Below, piece by piece: positions 33,379 to 42,047 of a stretch of 64,000 nucleotides of DNA. Below the pieces are notes generated by a model. The model saw only the letters and a program-made list of their open reading frames with translations. It searched no databases and was not told the DNA's origin. This DNA is from Crocinitomicaceae bacterium TMED114 (GTDB taxonomy: Bacteria > Bacteroidota > Bacteroidia > Flavobacteriales_D > Sanyastnellaceae): the NCBI GenBank assembly GCA_002172485.2, contig NHFP02000003.1:289010-353009 (forward strand), given 5' to 3'. The first letter of the stretch is position 1. Each line of letters opens with the position of its first letter. The position numbers were made by a program, and so were the translations under genes.

Positions 33379-33394
33379 TTGGGTGTTTACCCAA
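33379..33394. promoter_or_regulatory. Palindromic operator-like site 2 upstream of alkB
   Basis: Second TTGGGT-N4-ACCCAA. It covers the in-frame GTG at 33383, which argues that translation starts later, at TTG 33413. Binding here would block the early transcribed region. Confidence 0.65.
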
Positions 33395-33412
33395 AACCTC
33401 AACGGCTTGATT

Positions 33413-34468
33413 TTGAAAGACCTCAAATACCTTTTTGCCTACACCATGCCCCTGTCAGTGGCGATGTCCTTCGCGTCCCGCGACGTGTGGACCTACACCA
33501 CGGTGTTCTACGCCTTCTTGGTCATCCCCCTCCTCGACGTGATCACGGGAGAAACCACAGACAACCTGGGCAGTGATGATGCCGAGTACAAGAAGACCAA
33601 GTGGATTTTCGATGCGATGCTGTACCTCAATGTGCCCATCGTCTTTGGCATCTTGGCATTCGGTCTGTACCAAGTTCAGACGGGGAATTACGCCACCTAC
33701 GAGATGGTCGGACTGGCCTTGTCCGGTGGAATTCTCCTCGCAACCAATGGCATCAATGTGGCGCATGAACTGGGGCACCGAAAGCCGCTGGCCGAGCGGT
33801 TAATGAGCAAGCTGCTCTACATGCCGTGCCTCTACATGCACTTCTTCATCGAGCACAATTACGGGCACCACCTGCGGGTCGCCACCCCGGACGACGGCGC
33901 CACGGCCCGCTACAACCAGACGGTCTACGGGTTCTGGTTCACCTCCGTGACCCGACAGTACGCCAGCGCCTGGCGGATCCAGATGGACTTGCTTCGGCGC
34001 CAGGGCCTCTCCTTCTTCTCCGTGAAAAACGACATGCTGTGGTACCACCTCATCCAGCCGGCCTACCTCTTCGGGGTGTACCTGTTGTTCGGCCTGGCTG
34101 GGTTGCAGTTCGCCGTGACGGTGGGGGTGATCGCCTTCCTCTTCCTGGAGTGCATAAACTACATCGAGCACTACGGCCTTCGCCGCTTCAAGACGGAATC
34201 TGGCCGCTATGAAATTGTACGGCCTCACCATTCTTGGAACTCCAACTTCAACATTGGCCGCATCACCCTCTATGAGCTAACCCGGCACAGCGACCACCAC
34301 TACCGGTCCACGAAAAAGTATCAGGTGCTCGACAGCCATGCGGAGAGCCCGACGCTGCCGCTCGGCTATCCGGCCTCCATCCTGCTCAGCTTGGCGCCCC
34401 CCTTGTGGTTTCGGGTGATGAATCCGCGGGTTCCAGAAGACATGAAGGCCCGCCTCGCCCATGACTGA
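33413..34468 (+). CDS. alkB: Alkane 1-monooxygenase, membrane di-iron (AlkB type)
   Basis: 351 residues if TTG at 33413 is used (MKDLKYLFAYTMPL, matching the family's N-terminus); GTG at 33383 would give 361 but lies inside a palindrome. Membrane segments alternate with the histidine boxes of the family: NVAHELGHR, EHNYGHH, NYIEHYG and LTRHSDHHYR. These enzymes hydroxylate terminal methyl groups of medium-chain alkanes, using rubredoxin as electron donor. No rubredoxin gene is adjacent. The stop overlaps a TetR-type gene by 8 bases, so regulator and enzyme are probably in one autoregulated unit. Confidence 0.93.
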   Translation: MKDLKYLFAYTMPLSVAMSFASRDVWTYTTVFYAFLVIPLLDVITGETTDNLGSDDAEYKKTKWIFDAMLYLNVPIVFGILAFGLYQVQTGNYATYEMVGLALSGGILLATNGINVAHELGHRKPLAERLMSKLLYMPCLYMHFFIEHNYGHHLRVATPDDGATARYNQTVYGFWFTSVTRQYASAWRIQMDLLRRQGLSFFSVKNDMLWYHLIQPAYLFGVYLLFGLAGLQFAVTVGVIAFLFLECINYIEHYGLRRFKTESGRYEIVRPHHSWNSNFNIGRITLYELTRHSDHHYRSTKKYQVLDSHAESPTLPLGYPASILLSLAPPLWFRVMNPRVPEDMKARLAHD

Positions 34469-35129
34469 CGCCGCCTCCGGCCTGTTGACGGCCGCCACGC
34501 TGGACCGCTTCACCGCCAAGACGCGAGACCGGATTTTGGAAGCGAGTCTCGTCCTGTTCAATGAGCGGGGATTCGGCGCGGTCACCACCGCTTCCATTGC
34601 CGAACAGGCAGGCGTACTCGAGGGCTCCCTTTGGTATCACTTCCGCACCAAGAAAGACCTCCTGACCGCCCACATCGCGCTCCTCCAGCAGGTGTTCGAG
34701 GGCGCCAACCTGGATGCGGATTCCACCGACGCGGAGACCATCATCGCCGGCATTTTTTCGTCGTACGATGTGATCTGGGACTTCCGCTACATCCTGCGCG
34801 ACGACTTCAGCGCCGTCCTCGACGCCGATGAGCCCGCCATCCAAACCGCCCGGCTCATCAACGACTTTTTGGACTCCTGGACCGAAGGCCGCATCTGCCA
34901 CGCCAGTGAGAATGGGCTGCTGGAGATGGATACCGAAGAGATGGAGAACCTCTCGGAAATCATCCTCGTCATCGGCCGGTATTGGCTCGATTTCTCGGGA
35001 AAGAAATACCCTGAGACCGACAACCTGGCATTGCGCCACAGGGGCCTGCGACACATTTTCACGGTCCTCGACCCTTACCTGCTTCCTGAGGCCAAGCCGT
35101 TGATCGCCACACGGCTCGTCGAATCATGA
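34461..35129 (+). CDS. TetR-family transcriptional regulator
   Basis: 222 residues. The N-terminal helix-turn-helix is typical: RDRILEASLVLFNERGFGAVTTASIAEQAGVLEGSLWYHFRTKKDLLTAHI (about 22-72). The remainder is an all-helical ligand-binding domain. It overlaps the end of alkB by 8 bases. The twin TTGGGT-N4-ACCCAA palindromes upstream of alkB are the natural candidates for its binding sites. The effector is presumably a hydrocarbon, fatty alcohol or acyl compound (inference). Confidence 0.92.
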   Translation: MTDAASGLLTAATLDRFTAKTRDRILEASLVLFNERGFGAVTTASIAEQAGVLEGSLWYHFRTKKDLLTAHIALLQQVFEGANLDADSTDAETIIAGIFSSYDVIWDFRYILRDDFSAVLDADEPAIQTARLINDFLDSWTEGRICHASENGLLEMDTEEMENLSEIILVIGRYWLDFSGKKYPETDNLALRHRGLRHIFTVLDPYLLPEAKPLIATRLVES

Positions 35130-35163
35130 GTCGAGAACCGGGGCGTCCGAGGCCGGTTTGAAC

Positions 35164-36243
35164 ATGGGATTGAATCCTCTCCGCTTGAATCAGAAACTCA
35201 TTTCCAAGAAGAAGCAGCCGTTTCCGGTCACACCCCGTCTGCAGGCTTACCTCGACACCCACAACCGGTCGGTCGACATTCCTGTCGCGTATGAGGACCT
35301 CCTCCGCTTCGAAGGCAGCGTCGCCATTCTCGATGGCGAGGGCCGCGATACGCTGTGGGTCGATTGCCTCTATTCCAATGCGGACCGGAAAGAACTCGTC
35401 TTGAACCTCAAGCGCGTCTACTCCATCCTTCACGCCGACGGCAGCGACACCATCCTGCCCTTCATCACCGTCGACAGCATCGCGTTCTGCACGTTCGGCA
35501 ACACCAAGCCCTTCCGAGTCAAGGTGCGGAATGTGATCAACGACAACTACATCTTCCTCTACATCAAGCGCTGTGACGCCTCCCGCATTTACGGCTTGGA
35601 GCTCGAGCAACTTCTCTCCCCGAACCGCATTCAATTCCTGGTGCACGAGGGCACCCTCATCGAGGAGCACATCGTGGGCATCCCGGGCGACGTGTTCATC
35701 GAGGAGCGCCTGGCTGGCCTCTCCATGCAGGACAAGCGGGCGCTTGCCAAGGAATATGTGAAGTTCAATGAGCGCTGCTTCATGCGCCTGCTCGGCGACA
35801 TGCGTTCATACAACTACGTGGTTGTGATCACGCAGGACTTCGACCGGATCCAGTACCGTCTCCGGTCCATTGACTTCGACCAGCAGAGCTATGAGGGCAA
35901 GGCCAAGGTCTACCAACCTGAGCACCTGCCGGAAAACGACGCCCTCTCCACGATGACCCGCGAGGTCCTGCCCGAGCAGTCGGTTCAGCAGTACATCCAG
36001 GAAGAGCGCGCCCTGCTCGCCAAGCGGGCCACCAGCGAGGCCGGGCGACTGGAAGAAATGTTGGCGTGCATGCAGGATCAACCGCTGTCCGCTGAGGAGA
36101 AGATTGCCGAACTCAAAAAGGACCTCTACGACCTGACGCGGGACGTCCAATTCAAGCGGGCGGAGAACATGGGCGACATCCTGCAGGCCGCCCTGGACTT
36201 CGTTCGCCGGAATTACCAGAACCACAGCCCCTTCGCCCGCTGA
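35164..36243 (+). CDS. Conserved-looking cytoplasmic protein of unknown function
   Basis: 359 residues from the ATG at 35164 (TTG at 35158 is in frame). No signal peptide or membrane segment. The N-terminal third is beta-rich (LWVDCLYSNADRKELVLNLKRVYSIL), and the middle has FRVKVRNVINDNYIFLYIKRCDASRIYGLELE. The C-terminal third is helical and charged (EERALLAKRATSEAGRLEEMLACM), ending in LQAALDFVRRNY. I do not recognise the family. It follows the TetR gene by 34 bases but has its own terminator, so it may or may not share the alkB transcript. Confidence 0.82.
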   Translation: MGLNPLRLNQKLISKKKQPFPVTPRLQAYLDTHNRSVDIPVAYEDLLRFEGSVAILDGEGRDTLWVDCLYSNADRKELVLNLKRVYSILHADGSDTILPFITVDSIAFCTFGNTKPFRVKVRNVINDNYIFLYIKRCDASRIYGLELEQLLSPNRIQFLVHEGTLIEEHIVGIPGDVFIEERLAGLSMQDKRALAKEYVKFNERCFMRLLGDMRSYNYVVVITQDFDRIQYRLRSIDFDQQSYEGKAKVYQPEHLPENDALSTMTREVLPEQSVQQYIQEERALLAKRATSEAGRLEEMLACMQDQPLSAEEKIAELKKDLYDLTRDVQFKRAENMGDILQAALDFVRRNYQNHSPFAR

Positions 36244-36265
36244 CTGACCCCAACATCCAGTCATC

Positions 36266-36294
36266 AAAAAAGGCACCTCGATGAGGTGCCTTTT
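36266..36294. terminator. Bidirectional terminator
   Basis: Stem AAGGCACCTC (36270-36279) / GAGGTGCCTT (36283-36292) with a 3-base loop, A run on the left and T run on the right. It can end the plus-strand gene at 36243 and the minus-strand tRNA. Confidence 0.88.
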
Positions 36295-36299
36295 AGATG

Positions 36300-36371
36300 T
36301 AGCCCGTAGGGGATTCGAACCCCTGCTACCAGGATGAAAACCTGGCGTCCTAACCCCTAGACGAACGGGCC
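36300..36371 (-). tRNA. tRNA-Glu (anticodon TTC)
   Basis: 72 bases folding as a full cloverleaf on the minus strand: acceptor GGCCCGT with ACGGGCT, D arm GTCTAGGGGTTAGGAC, anticodon arm CCAGG-TTTTCAT-CCTGG giving anticodon TTC, T arm AGGGG-TTCGAAT-CCCCT, discriminator A. CCA is not encoded. Confidence 0.96.
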
Positions 36372-36431
36372 AAAAGGGTGCGCAAAGATAGTGTCCGGAA
36401 TGAATCCAACAAACGCCCTGCGCAGGATGGT

Positions 36432-36905
36432 TCAGCCGAGGTAGGCGCGGTACATCCAGACCAGCTTTTCCTGCTCGCGGATGTAGTCGCTCATGAGGGC
36501 GTTGGTGCCTTCGTCACCGGCCTCACCGCTCAGGTGCAACAAGGTCCGTTCGCGCAGCAGAATCACGCTGAATGCCGCCACGCAGTGCTTCAACGCCTCC
36601 ACCCCATTGGTCACATCGCGGACCACAGGCACTTTGCTGGTGGCGAGGTATTCCTCGTGGGTGTGGACGGGAGAGCCGCCGAGGGTGAGGACGCGCTCGG
36701 CGACCTCGTCAATCTTGAGCTGCAGGTCCGTGTAGAGCTCCTCGAACTTGGCGTGGAGCTCGAAGAACTCCTTTCCGCGGATGTTCCAGTGAAACCCCCG
36801 GGCGTTCATGTAGAACACCGTGAGGTCGGCGAGAAGGTCGTTGAGGCCGGCAGCGAGTTGGCTGGCAGCTTGGCCGTCGAGGCCGATGGGCGTGGTCGTG
36901 TCCAT
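36432..36905 (-). CDS. dps: Dps-type DNA-binding ferritin
   Basis: 157 residues, the usual Dps length. Ferroxidase-site motifs: FYMNARGFHWNIRGKEFFELHAKFEELYTDL (His, Asp/Glu ligands at the dimer interface), then the helix IDEVAERVLTLGGSP. Dps forms a twelve-subunit shell that oxidises ferrous iron with hydrogen peroxide and protects DNA in stress. The N-terminal tail is short and not lysine-rich, so DNA binding may be weak. Stands between the tRNA and proS. Confidence 0.93.
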   Translation of the reverse strand: MDTTTPIGLDGQAASQLAAGLNDLLADLTVFYMNARGFHWNIRGKEFFELHAKFEELYTDLQLKIDEVAERVLTLGGSPVHTHEEYLATSKVPVVRDVTNGVEALKHCVAAFSVILLRERTLLHLSGEAGDEGTNALMSDYIREQEKLVWMYRAYLG

Positions 36906-36947
36906 GTCAGAAGAACAGCGGTCAGAGACAGGGGTTCAGACGCGCTG

Positions 36948-38417
36948 TCAGTAAGCGCGGGCGAAGAGAACGCGGCGGACGCTCGGGTTGCCGGTGCGGA
37001 TGCAGGTGCCCGGCGTGGTGTCGCCGTCGAGGGGCAGACAACGAATGGTCGCCTTGGTCTCCTTCTTGATCAGCTCCTCGGTCTCGGCGGTGCCGTCCCA
37101 GTGGGCGCTCAGGAAGCCGCCTTCCTCGAGGCCGGCAGTGAACTCCTCCCAGGTGTTGACCTCGCGGGTGCTCGTGGTCATGCGGTCCTTCGCCGTGTTG
37201 AACAGGGCGCCCTGCATCTCGGCGAGCAGGTTTTGGACGTGGGCCACAATCTGGTCGGCCGGGACGAAGGCCTTCTCGCCGGTGTCGCGACGGGCCACCT
37301 CCACGGTGCCGTTTTCGGCATCGCGCGGGCCAATGGCGAGGCGCACGGGCACGCCCTTGAGCTCGTACTCAGCGAACTTCCATCCGGAGCGCTTGGTGTC
37401 ATCGTCGTCGAGCTTGACGCGCAAACCGACGGCCTTGAGGTCGTCGTGCAGCTTCTGGCAGGCGCCATTGACCACCGCATTGGCCTCCCCACCCTTCTGG
37501 ATGGGGACGATGACCGCCTCGATCGGCGCCAGCTTGGGCGGCAGGACCAGGCCCTTGTCGTCGGAGTGGGTCATGATGAGCGCGCCCATCAGTCGGGTGG
37601 ATACGCCCCAGCTGGTTGCCCAGACGTGCTCCTGCGTGCCTTCCTTGGTGGCGTAGGTCACGTCGAAGGCCTTGGCGAAGTTCTGTCCGAGGAAGTGGCT
37701 CGTGCCCGCCTGCAAGGCCTTGCCGTCCTGCATGAGGGCCTCGATGCAGAAGGTGTCGTCGGCCCCGGCGAAGCGCTCGCTTTCCGACTTGATCCCGCGG
37801 ACCACCGGCATGGCCATCCAGCCCTCGGCGAAGTCGGCGTAGACGTGGAGCATCTTCTCGGCTTCTGCGATCGCCTCCTCGCGGGTGGCGTGGGCGGTGT
37901 GGCCCTCTTGCCAGAGGAATTCAGCCGTGCGGAGGAACAGGCGTGTCCGCATCTCCCAGCGCACCACATTGGCCCACTGGTTCACCAGCAGGGGCAGGTC
38001 GCGGTAGCTCTGGATCCAGGTCTTGTACGTCTTCCAAATGATGGTCTCGGACGTCGGGCGAACGATGAGCTCCTCCTCGAGTTTGGCGTCCGGGTCCACC
38101 ACCACGCCCTGGCCGTCGGGGTCGTTCTTCAGGCGGTAGTGGGTCACCACTGCGCACTCTTTGGCGAAGCCTTCCACGTGGGCTGCCTCCTTGCTCAGGT
38201 AGCTCTTCGGGATGAAGAGCGGGAAGTAGGCGTTGACGTGGCCGGTCTCCTTGAACATGCCGTCGAGCACGTCCTTCATGCGCTCCCAGATCGCGAAACC
38301 ATAGGGCTTGATGACCATACAGCCCTTCACGTCACTGTGCTGGGCAAGGTCGGCTTCGACCACGATTTCGTTGTACCACTTGGAGTAATCCTGATCGCGG
38401 GGGGTCAATTTGGCCAT
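36948..38417 (-). CDS. proS: Prolyl-tRNA synthetase (eukaryote/archaeal-like type)
   Basis: 489 residues from the ATG at 38417; a longer upstream frame lacks family similarity. Class II motifs: [43 protein letters not shown] and [26 protein letters not shown]. The length and the absence of the editing insertion mark the short ProS class common in Bacteroidota. The C-terminal anticodon-binding and zinc-type domains end at RRVLFARAY. An exact -7 element lies 44 bases upstream. Confidence 0.97.
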   Translation of the reverse strand: MAKLTPRDQDYSKWYNEIVVEADLAQHSDVKGCMVIKPYGFAIWERMKDVLDGMFKETGHVNAYFPLFIPKSYLSKEAAHVEGFAKECAVVTHYRLKNDPDGQGVVVDPDAKLEEELIVRPTSETIIWKTYKTWIQSYRDLPLLVNQWANVVRWEMRTRLFLRTAEFLWQEGHTAHATREEAIAEAEKMLHVYADFAEGWMAMPVVRGIKSESERFAGADDTFCIEALMQDGKALQAGTSHFLGQNFAKAFDVTYATKEGTQEHVWATSWGVSTRLMGALIMTHSDDKGLVLPPKLAPIEAVIVPIQKGGEANAVVNGACQKLHDDLKAVGLRVKLDDDDTKRSGWKFAEYELKGVPVRLAIGPRDAENGTVEVARRDTGEKAFVPADQIVAHVQNLLAEMQGALFNTAKDRMTTSTREVNTWEEFTAGLEEGGFLSAHWDGTAETEELIKKETKATIRCLPLDGDTTPGTCIRTGNPSVRRVLFARAY

Positions 38418-38460
38418 GGGAAATTGGTACGGCGTTTGCTGTCTGAAAGTGGTCGAGGCG

Positions 38461-38468
38461 CAAAAGTA
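38461..38468 (-). promoter_or_regulatory. -7 promoter element for proS
   Basis: TACTTTTG on the minus strand matches TAnnTTTG exactly, 43 bases upstream of the proS start at 38417. No -33 TTG at ideal spacing. Confidence 0.5.
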
Positions 38469-38542
38469 CACCACCGCCAATGGGCGGGTCATGGCCCCAA
38501 CGTCTTGTCTCTCCGTCTGTTCGATGTAATTTCCCAATGCCC

Positions 38543-39700
38543 ATGAAGTTGAATTCCTACCTCCTCCTCCTCGCCCTGCCCCTCTGGCTGGCGTCCTGCA
38601 CGTCCTCGATGGACCTCATCGGAGACCGGACTTTGGAATCGGATGAATTCTACCTGAGTGGTGGCGAGCCCCACACCGGGGATGGCGCCTTGGAGGCCGC
38701 ACGACAGGAGCAGCTCCTCGACCGGTACGACCAGTACATCCAGTCCGATGACGACAATCCATATGGAGGGCCTGTCTCCAGCGGTCCGAACGGCCAGTTG
38801 TGGAACCGGTACTCCGGCGGGTTCAACAGCCCCTTCAGTCCCTACGGCAACTTCGGTTCGGGATTCGGGTACAGCCCTTACAACCAGTACGGATTCGGTA
38901 CGCCCTACGGCTTTGGTGGAAGCCCCTACAGCCCGTTCAATGCTGGATTCAGCAGCACATATGGCCACAACAACTTCGCCTTCAACACCGGTTATGACGC
39001 CTGGGGCAATCCCATCGGCGGCTTTGGAAACCCTTACGGCTTCGGCAATCCCTACGGATTCAACGGCGGCTGGAGCGGCGTTGGTCCCGGATGGGGCTAT
39101 GATCCTTGGGGCGGCGGCTTCTGGGGCGCGCCCAGTTATGGGTATTGGGGAGGTGGATACCACCCCTACTATGGCAACCTCGGTGCTTACGGCAATGGCG
39201 GATGGGGTGGCTTCTGCGGAACCGGCGACATCGTGAATGGCAGCGGCGGCATTGCGCCACGTCCGAGGCCCAGCTTCGGTCAGTTCACCGGCCTCACCAG
39301 TGGATCGGGAGTGGATGCCAACGATGATGCCGGTTCGGCAGCGCCGAATGCGTCACCCAAGCCCAATGCGACCCGGAACAGCGTCTCCAACGGCAACCGT
39401 GGCCGTCGCGGTACGACGGTCATTCCACCGGCTCCGACGCCCAACCGAGATTACGACTACGGGCGACAAAGTCCGGATCGCTCCGGCGAGCCGGCCACCC
39501 AGCCGAGCCGGAACCGCAACAACCGCAACTCTGGCCGTTCCAACAGTGGATGGAGCGACCCCGCACCGCGGCAGAACTACAGCAGCCCCAGTACCCCGCG
39601 CGGTGGTGGCAACCGAGGCGGCGGCAACATCAGCCGTCCCTCCTCGCCCCGCCCGAGTGCACCGCGTTCCTCTGGCGGCCGTTCCGGCCGCGGAGGCTAA
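38543..39700 (+). CDS. Gly/Tyr/Asn-rich low-complexity lipoprotein
   Basis: 385 residues from the ATG at 38543 (ATG at 38537 is the alternative). [19 protein letters not shown] is a lipoprotein signal with an LASC lipobox. After an acidic stretch comes a long Gly/Tyr/Phe/Pro/Asn-rich region (about 80-235, repeating YGFGxPYGF and FNAGF types), then a Ser/Arg/Asn-rich tail with [12 protein letters not shown] and RGG repeats ending SGGRSGRGG. Such composition suits an extended, disordered surface or envelope protein. A TTG-19-TAATTTC promoter-like pair lies just upstream. No function assigned; the FadL-like gene follows after 18 bases. Confidence 0.8.
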   Translation: MKLNSYLLLLALPLWLASCTSSMDLIGDRTLESDEFYLSGGEPHTGDGALEAARQEQLLDRYDQYIQSDDDNPYGGPVSSGPNGQLWNRYSGGFNSPFSPYGNFGSGFGYSPYNQYGFGTPYGFGGSPYSPFNAGFSSTYGHNNFAFNTGYDAWGNPIGGFGNPYGFGNPYGFNGGWSGVGPGWGYDPWGGGFWGAPSYGYWGGGYHPYYGNLGAYGNGGWGGFCGTGDIVNGSGGIAPRPRPSFGQFTGLTSGSGVDANDDAGSAAPNASPKPNATRNSVSNGNRGRRGTTVIPPAPTPNRDYDYGRQSPDRSGEPATQPSRNRNNRNSGRSNSGWSDPAPRQNYSSPSTPRGGGNRGGGNISRPSSPRPSAPRSSGGRSGRGG

Positions 39701-39718
39701 TCTGTCATTTTCGTGCCC

Positions 39719-41221
39719 ATGACTTTGCGTTTCCTCCTCGGCAGCGCAGGACTCGTCCTGCTCGCCTTCGCCACCCCGACCAGCCTCTTTGGACAAGGCC
39801 TTTCGGATGTCATGCTGTACAGCAGGATGGACCCGCTCGGTTCTGCGCGCTCCACGGGCTTGGGGGGCGCCATGACCAGCCTCGGTGCGGACCTCGGTGC
39901 CGTGTGGTCCAATCCAGCCGGCCTCGGCTTGTACCGGAGCAGCGACGTCGGCATCAGCCTCGCTGTGGGCGCCGGCGGAGGGCGCACCACGTTCGCTGAA
40001 CAGACCGGTACCACAGCGGCCCCCCACGTGATTGTGGGCCAGCTCGGGGCCGCGCTCACCATGCCCCTCAACCACCCCCACTTCCGCCGGGGCACATTCG
40101 GCATTGGGTACACCCCGTTGCGGGACTTTCACCAGCGTGTCGAGTGGGAAGGCCCACAGTCCGGCGAGAGTCTGACCCAACAGCTCGCTTTGCAGGCCCA
40201 AGGCACGCCGTTCGACAGCTTGTGGTATTCACAGCCCTTTGACGCCGACCTGGCCTGGTATACCTACCTCATCGACACCGTGGCCGGCAGCACCGACCAA
40301 TATCAGGGCGCCTTCGATGGAGACGACGTCCAGCAGAGCCTGCGCCGCGATCGCGAGGGGCGGATGGGCGAGACTTCCCTGGCCTTTGGCACCAGCTACG
40401 ACGATGTCCTGTACATGGGGCTCTCCGTCGGGTTGACGTCCATCGACATGAAGCGGGTGGATGTCTACAGCGAGCGGAAGCTCATCGGCCCTTCCCCTTT
40501 GGACCGGTTCACCTTCAACGACCGGCTCGAAGTCAGTGGCTCCGGCGCCTTCTGGTCGTTCGGCCTCATGTTCCTTCCCGAGGGAACGCCGCTCCGGTTT
40601 GGATGGAGCTATCGCAGTGGGTCTGTGTTGACCATCGACGACTTCTACCAAGTCGATGCCACATCGGACTTCTCGGATGGCAGTGGGTTTGAATGGAACA
40701 GCCCGAACAGCTATGTCCAATACCGCATTCGCACGCCCCGCCAGCACCGCCTTGGATTCAGTTGGACCATGGGCAAGTCGGCTTTGTTGACCCTGGACTA
40801 CGGTTACGCGGACTTTGCCCAAGCCACCTTTACCTCCAACGACTTCCGGGAAGAGGATGTGGCCGCCATCCAACGCGACATCGACTCCACGCTTATCGCT
40901 GAGCAGAACGTTCGAGGCGGCCTCGAATTCCGCATCCAAGACACGTGGCGCTTCCGCCTCGGCGGAGGCTGGCGGTCAGAAGCCGCCCAACCCCTGCGCG
41001 GCTTTGACGGACTCGAAGACGGCACACTTCTCGAAGACGGCGCTGCCCAAATCCAATGGGCCATCGGCGGCGAGTACAGGGCGGAGACATGGTATGCGGG
41101 GGCGACCTATCGACACACCTCGACAGAAGATGCCCGGCGCCTTTACGCACTCAGCCCGGTCATCGCACAAGGGCGGACCGGGCTGGGTCTGTTGATGCTG
41201 TCCATTGGCGCCCGATACTGA
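39719..41221 (+). CDS. FadL/OmpP1-like outer-membrane protein
   Basis: 500 residues from the ATG at 39719 (GTG at 39713 also possible). Signal peptide ending TSLFGQ. The N-terminal segment ARSTGLGGAMTSLGADLGAVWSNPAGLGLYR is the characteristic start of FadL/OmpP1-type hydrophobic-compound channels (GLGGA...NPAGL). The rest alternates strands of a large barrel ending LLMLSIGARY. Candidate role: entry of hydrophobic compounds; the alkB gene 5 kb upstream would be consistent, though the two are not linked. Follows the low-complexity lipoprotein by 18 bases, probably in one operon. Confidence 0.87.
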   Translation: MTLRFLLGSAGLVLLAFATPTSLFGQGLSDVMLYSRMDPLGSARSTGLGGAMTSLGADLGAVWSNPAGLGLYRSSDVGISLAVGAGGGRTTFAEQTGTTAAPHVIVGQLGAALTMPLNHPHFRRGTFGIGYTPLRDFHQRVEWEGPQSGESLTQQLALQAQGTPFDSLWYSQPFDADLAWYTYLIDTVAGSTDQYQGAFDGDDVQQSLRRDREGRMGETSLAFGTSYDDVLYMGLSVGLTSIDMKRVDVYSERKLIGPSPLDRFTFNDRLEVSGSGAFWSFGLMFLPEGTPLRFGWSYRSGSVLTIDDFYQVDATSDFSDGSGFEWNSPNSYVQYRIRTPRQHRLGFSWTMGKSALLTLDYGYADFAQATFTSNDFREEDVAAIQRDIDSTLIAEQNVRGGLEFRIQDTWRFRLGGGWRSEAAQPLRGFDGLEDGTLLEDGAAQIQWAIGGEYRAETWYAGATYRHTSTEDARRLYALSPVIAQGRTGLGLLMLSIGARY

Positions 41222-41243
41222 AGGGCAGAACAGAAAATGAAAA

Positions 41244-42047
41244 TCAGGCTTTGGCTGCGACCTTCAACTCCTTGGCCACGAGCTTCTCGACCTTTTCCTG
41301 CTCCTCCTCGGCCAATTCCTGGTCCACGAGGATGCGGCCACTGTGCTCATCCACGATGATGCGCTTGCGGGCACCGACGTCAAGAATGCGCTGCGGCGGA
41401 ATCTTGATGTAGCTACCGGCACTGGCCTCGCGCTCAATGGGCACCACGGCCATGCCGTTCTTGGCGCCACCGCGGATGCGGAGGTAAGCTTGGAGCAGGC
41501 GATCGTCGATTTTGCCCGACATCTTGCCGCTGAGGTCGCTGAGGATTTCCTCCTCTGCGCGCGTCTCGGCGATGATTTCGTCCAGCTCCGTCTGCTTGGC
41601 CTTCAGATCCTCAGCGCGGTTGTCGTGCTTGGTCTTGACCTCCGTGATGGACTCGGACTTCTGCTCGAGCTGGGCCTCGGCCTCTTTGATGCGCTTCTCG
41701 CTGAGCTGGATTTCCAAGCTCTGGTATTCGATTTCCTTGTTGAGGGACTCGAATTCTCGGTTGTTGCGCACGCTGTTTTGCTGCTCCTCGAAGCGCTTGA
41801 TCATGGCGCCTGAATCGATGATGGACTCCTTGCGCTCTTGGATTTTCTGCTTGATGCTGGCGGCCTCTTCGTTGAGGCGCTCGAGACGAGCGGCCAAGCC
41901 GGCCAATTCGTCCTCAAGGTCTTCGACTTCCAGTGGCAATTCTCCGCGTACAACGCGCAAGCGATCGATGCGGCTGTCAATCAACTGGAGGTCATAGAGC
42001 GCCCGGAGTTTCTCCTCTGCGCTTGTGGCTTTGGTCTTCTTGGCCAT
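41244..42047 (-). CDS. Coiled-coil protein of the C4 zinc-ribbon family lacking the cysteines
   Basis: 267 residues. Residues about 25-185 form a long antiparallel coiled coil (SIKQKIQERKESIIDSGAMIKRFEEQ, IEYQSLEIQLSEKRIKEAEAQL). The C-terminal part (GSYIKIPPQRILDVGARKRIIVDEHSGRILVDQEL) aligns with the zinc-ribbon end of the family, but every position where CxxC pairs would sit is non-cysteine, so no zinc can be held. This agrees with a Bacteroidota branch of the family. It shares TGATG with the upstream Nif3-type stop, so it is translationally coupled. Function unknown. Confidence 0.85.
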   Translation of the reverse strand: MAKKTKATSAEEKLRALYDLQLIDSRIDRLRVVRGELPLEVEDLEDELAGLAARLERLNEEAASIKQKIQERKESIIDSGAMIKRFEEQQNSVRNNREFESLNKEIEYQSLEIQLSEKRIKEAEAQLEQKSESITEVKTKHDNRAEDLKAKQTELDEIIAETRAEEEILSDLSGKMSGKIDDRLLQAYLRIRGGAKNGMAVVPIEREASAGSYIKIPPQRILDVGARKRIIVDEHSGRILVDQELAEEEQEKVEKLVAKELKVAAKA

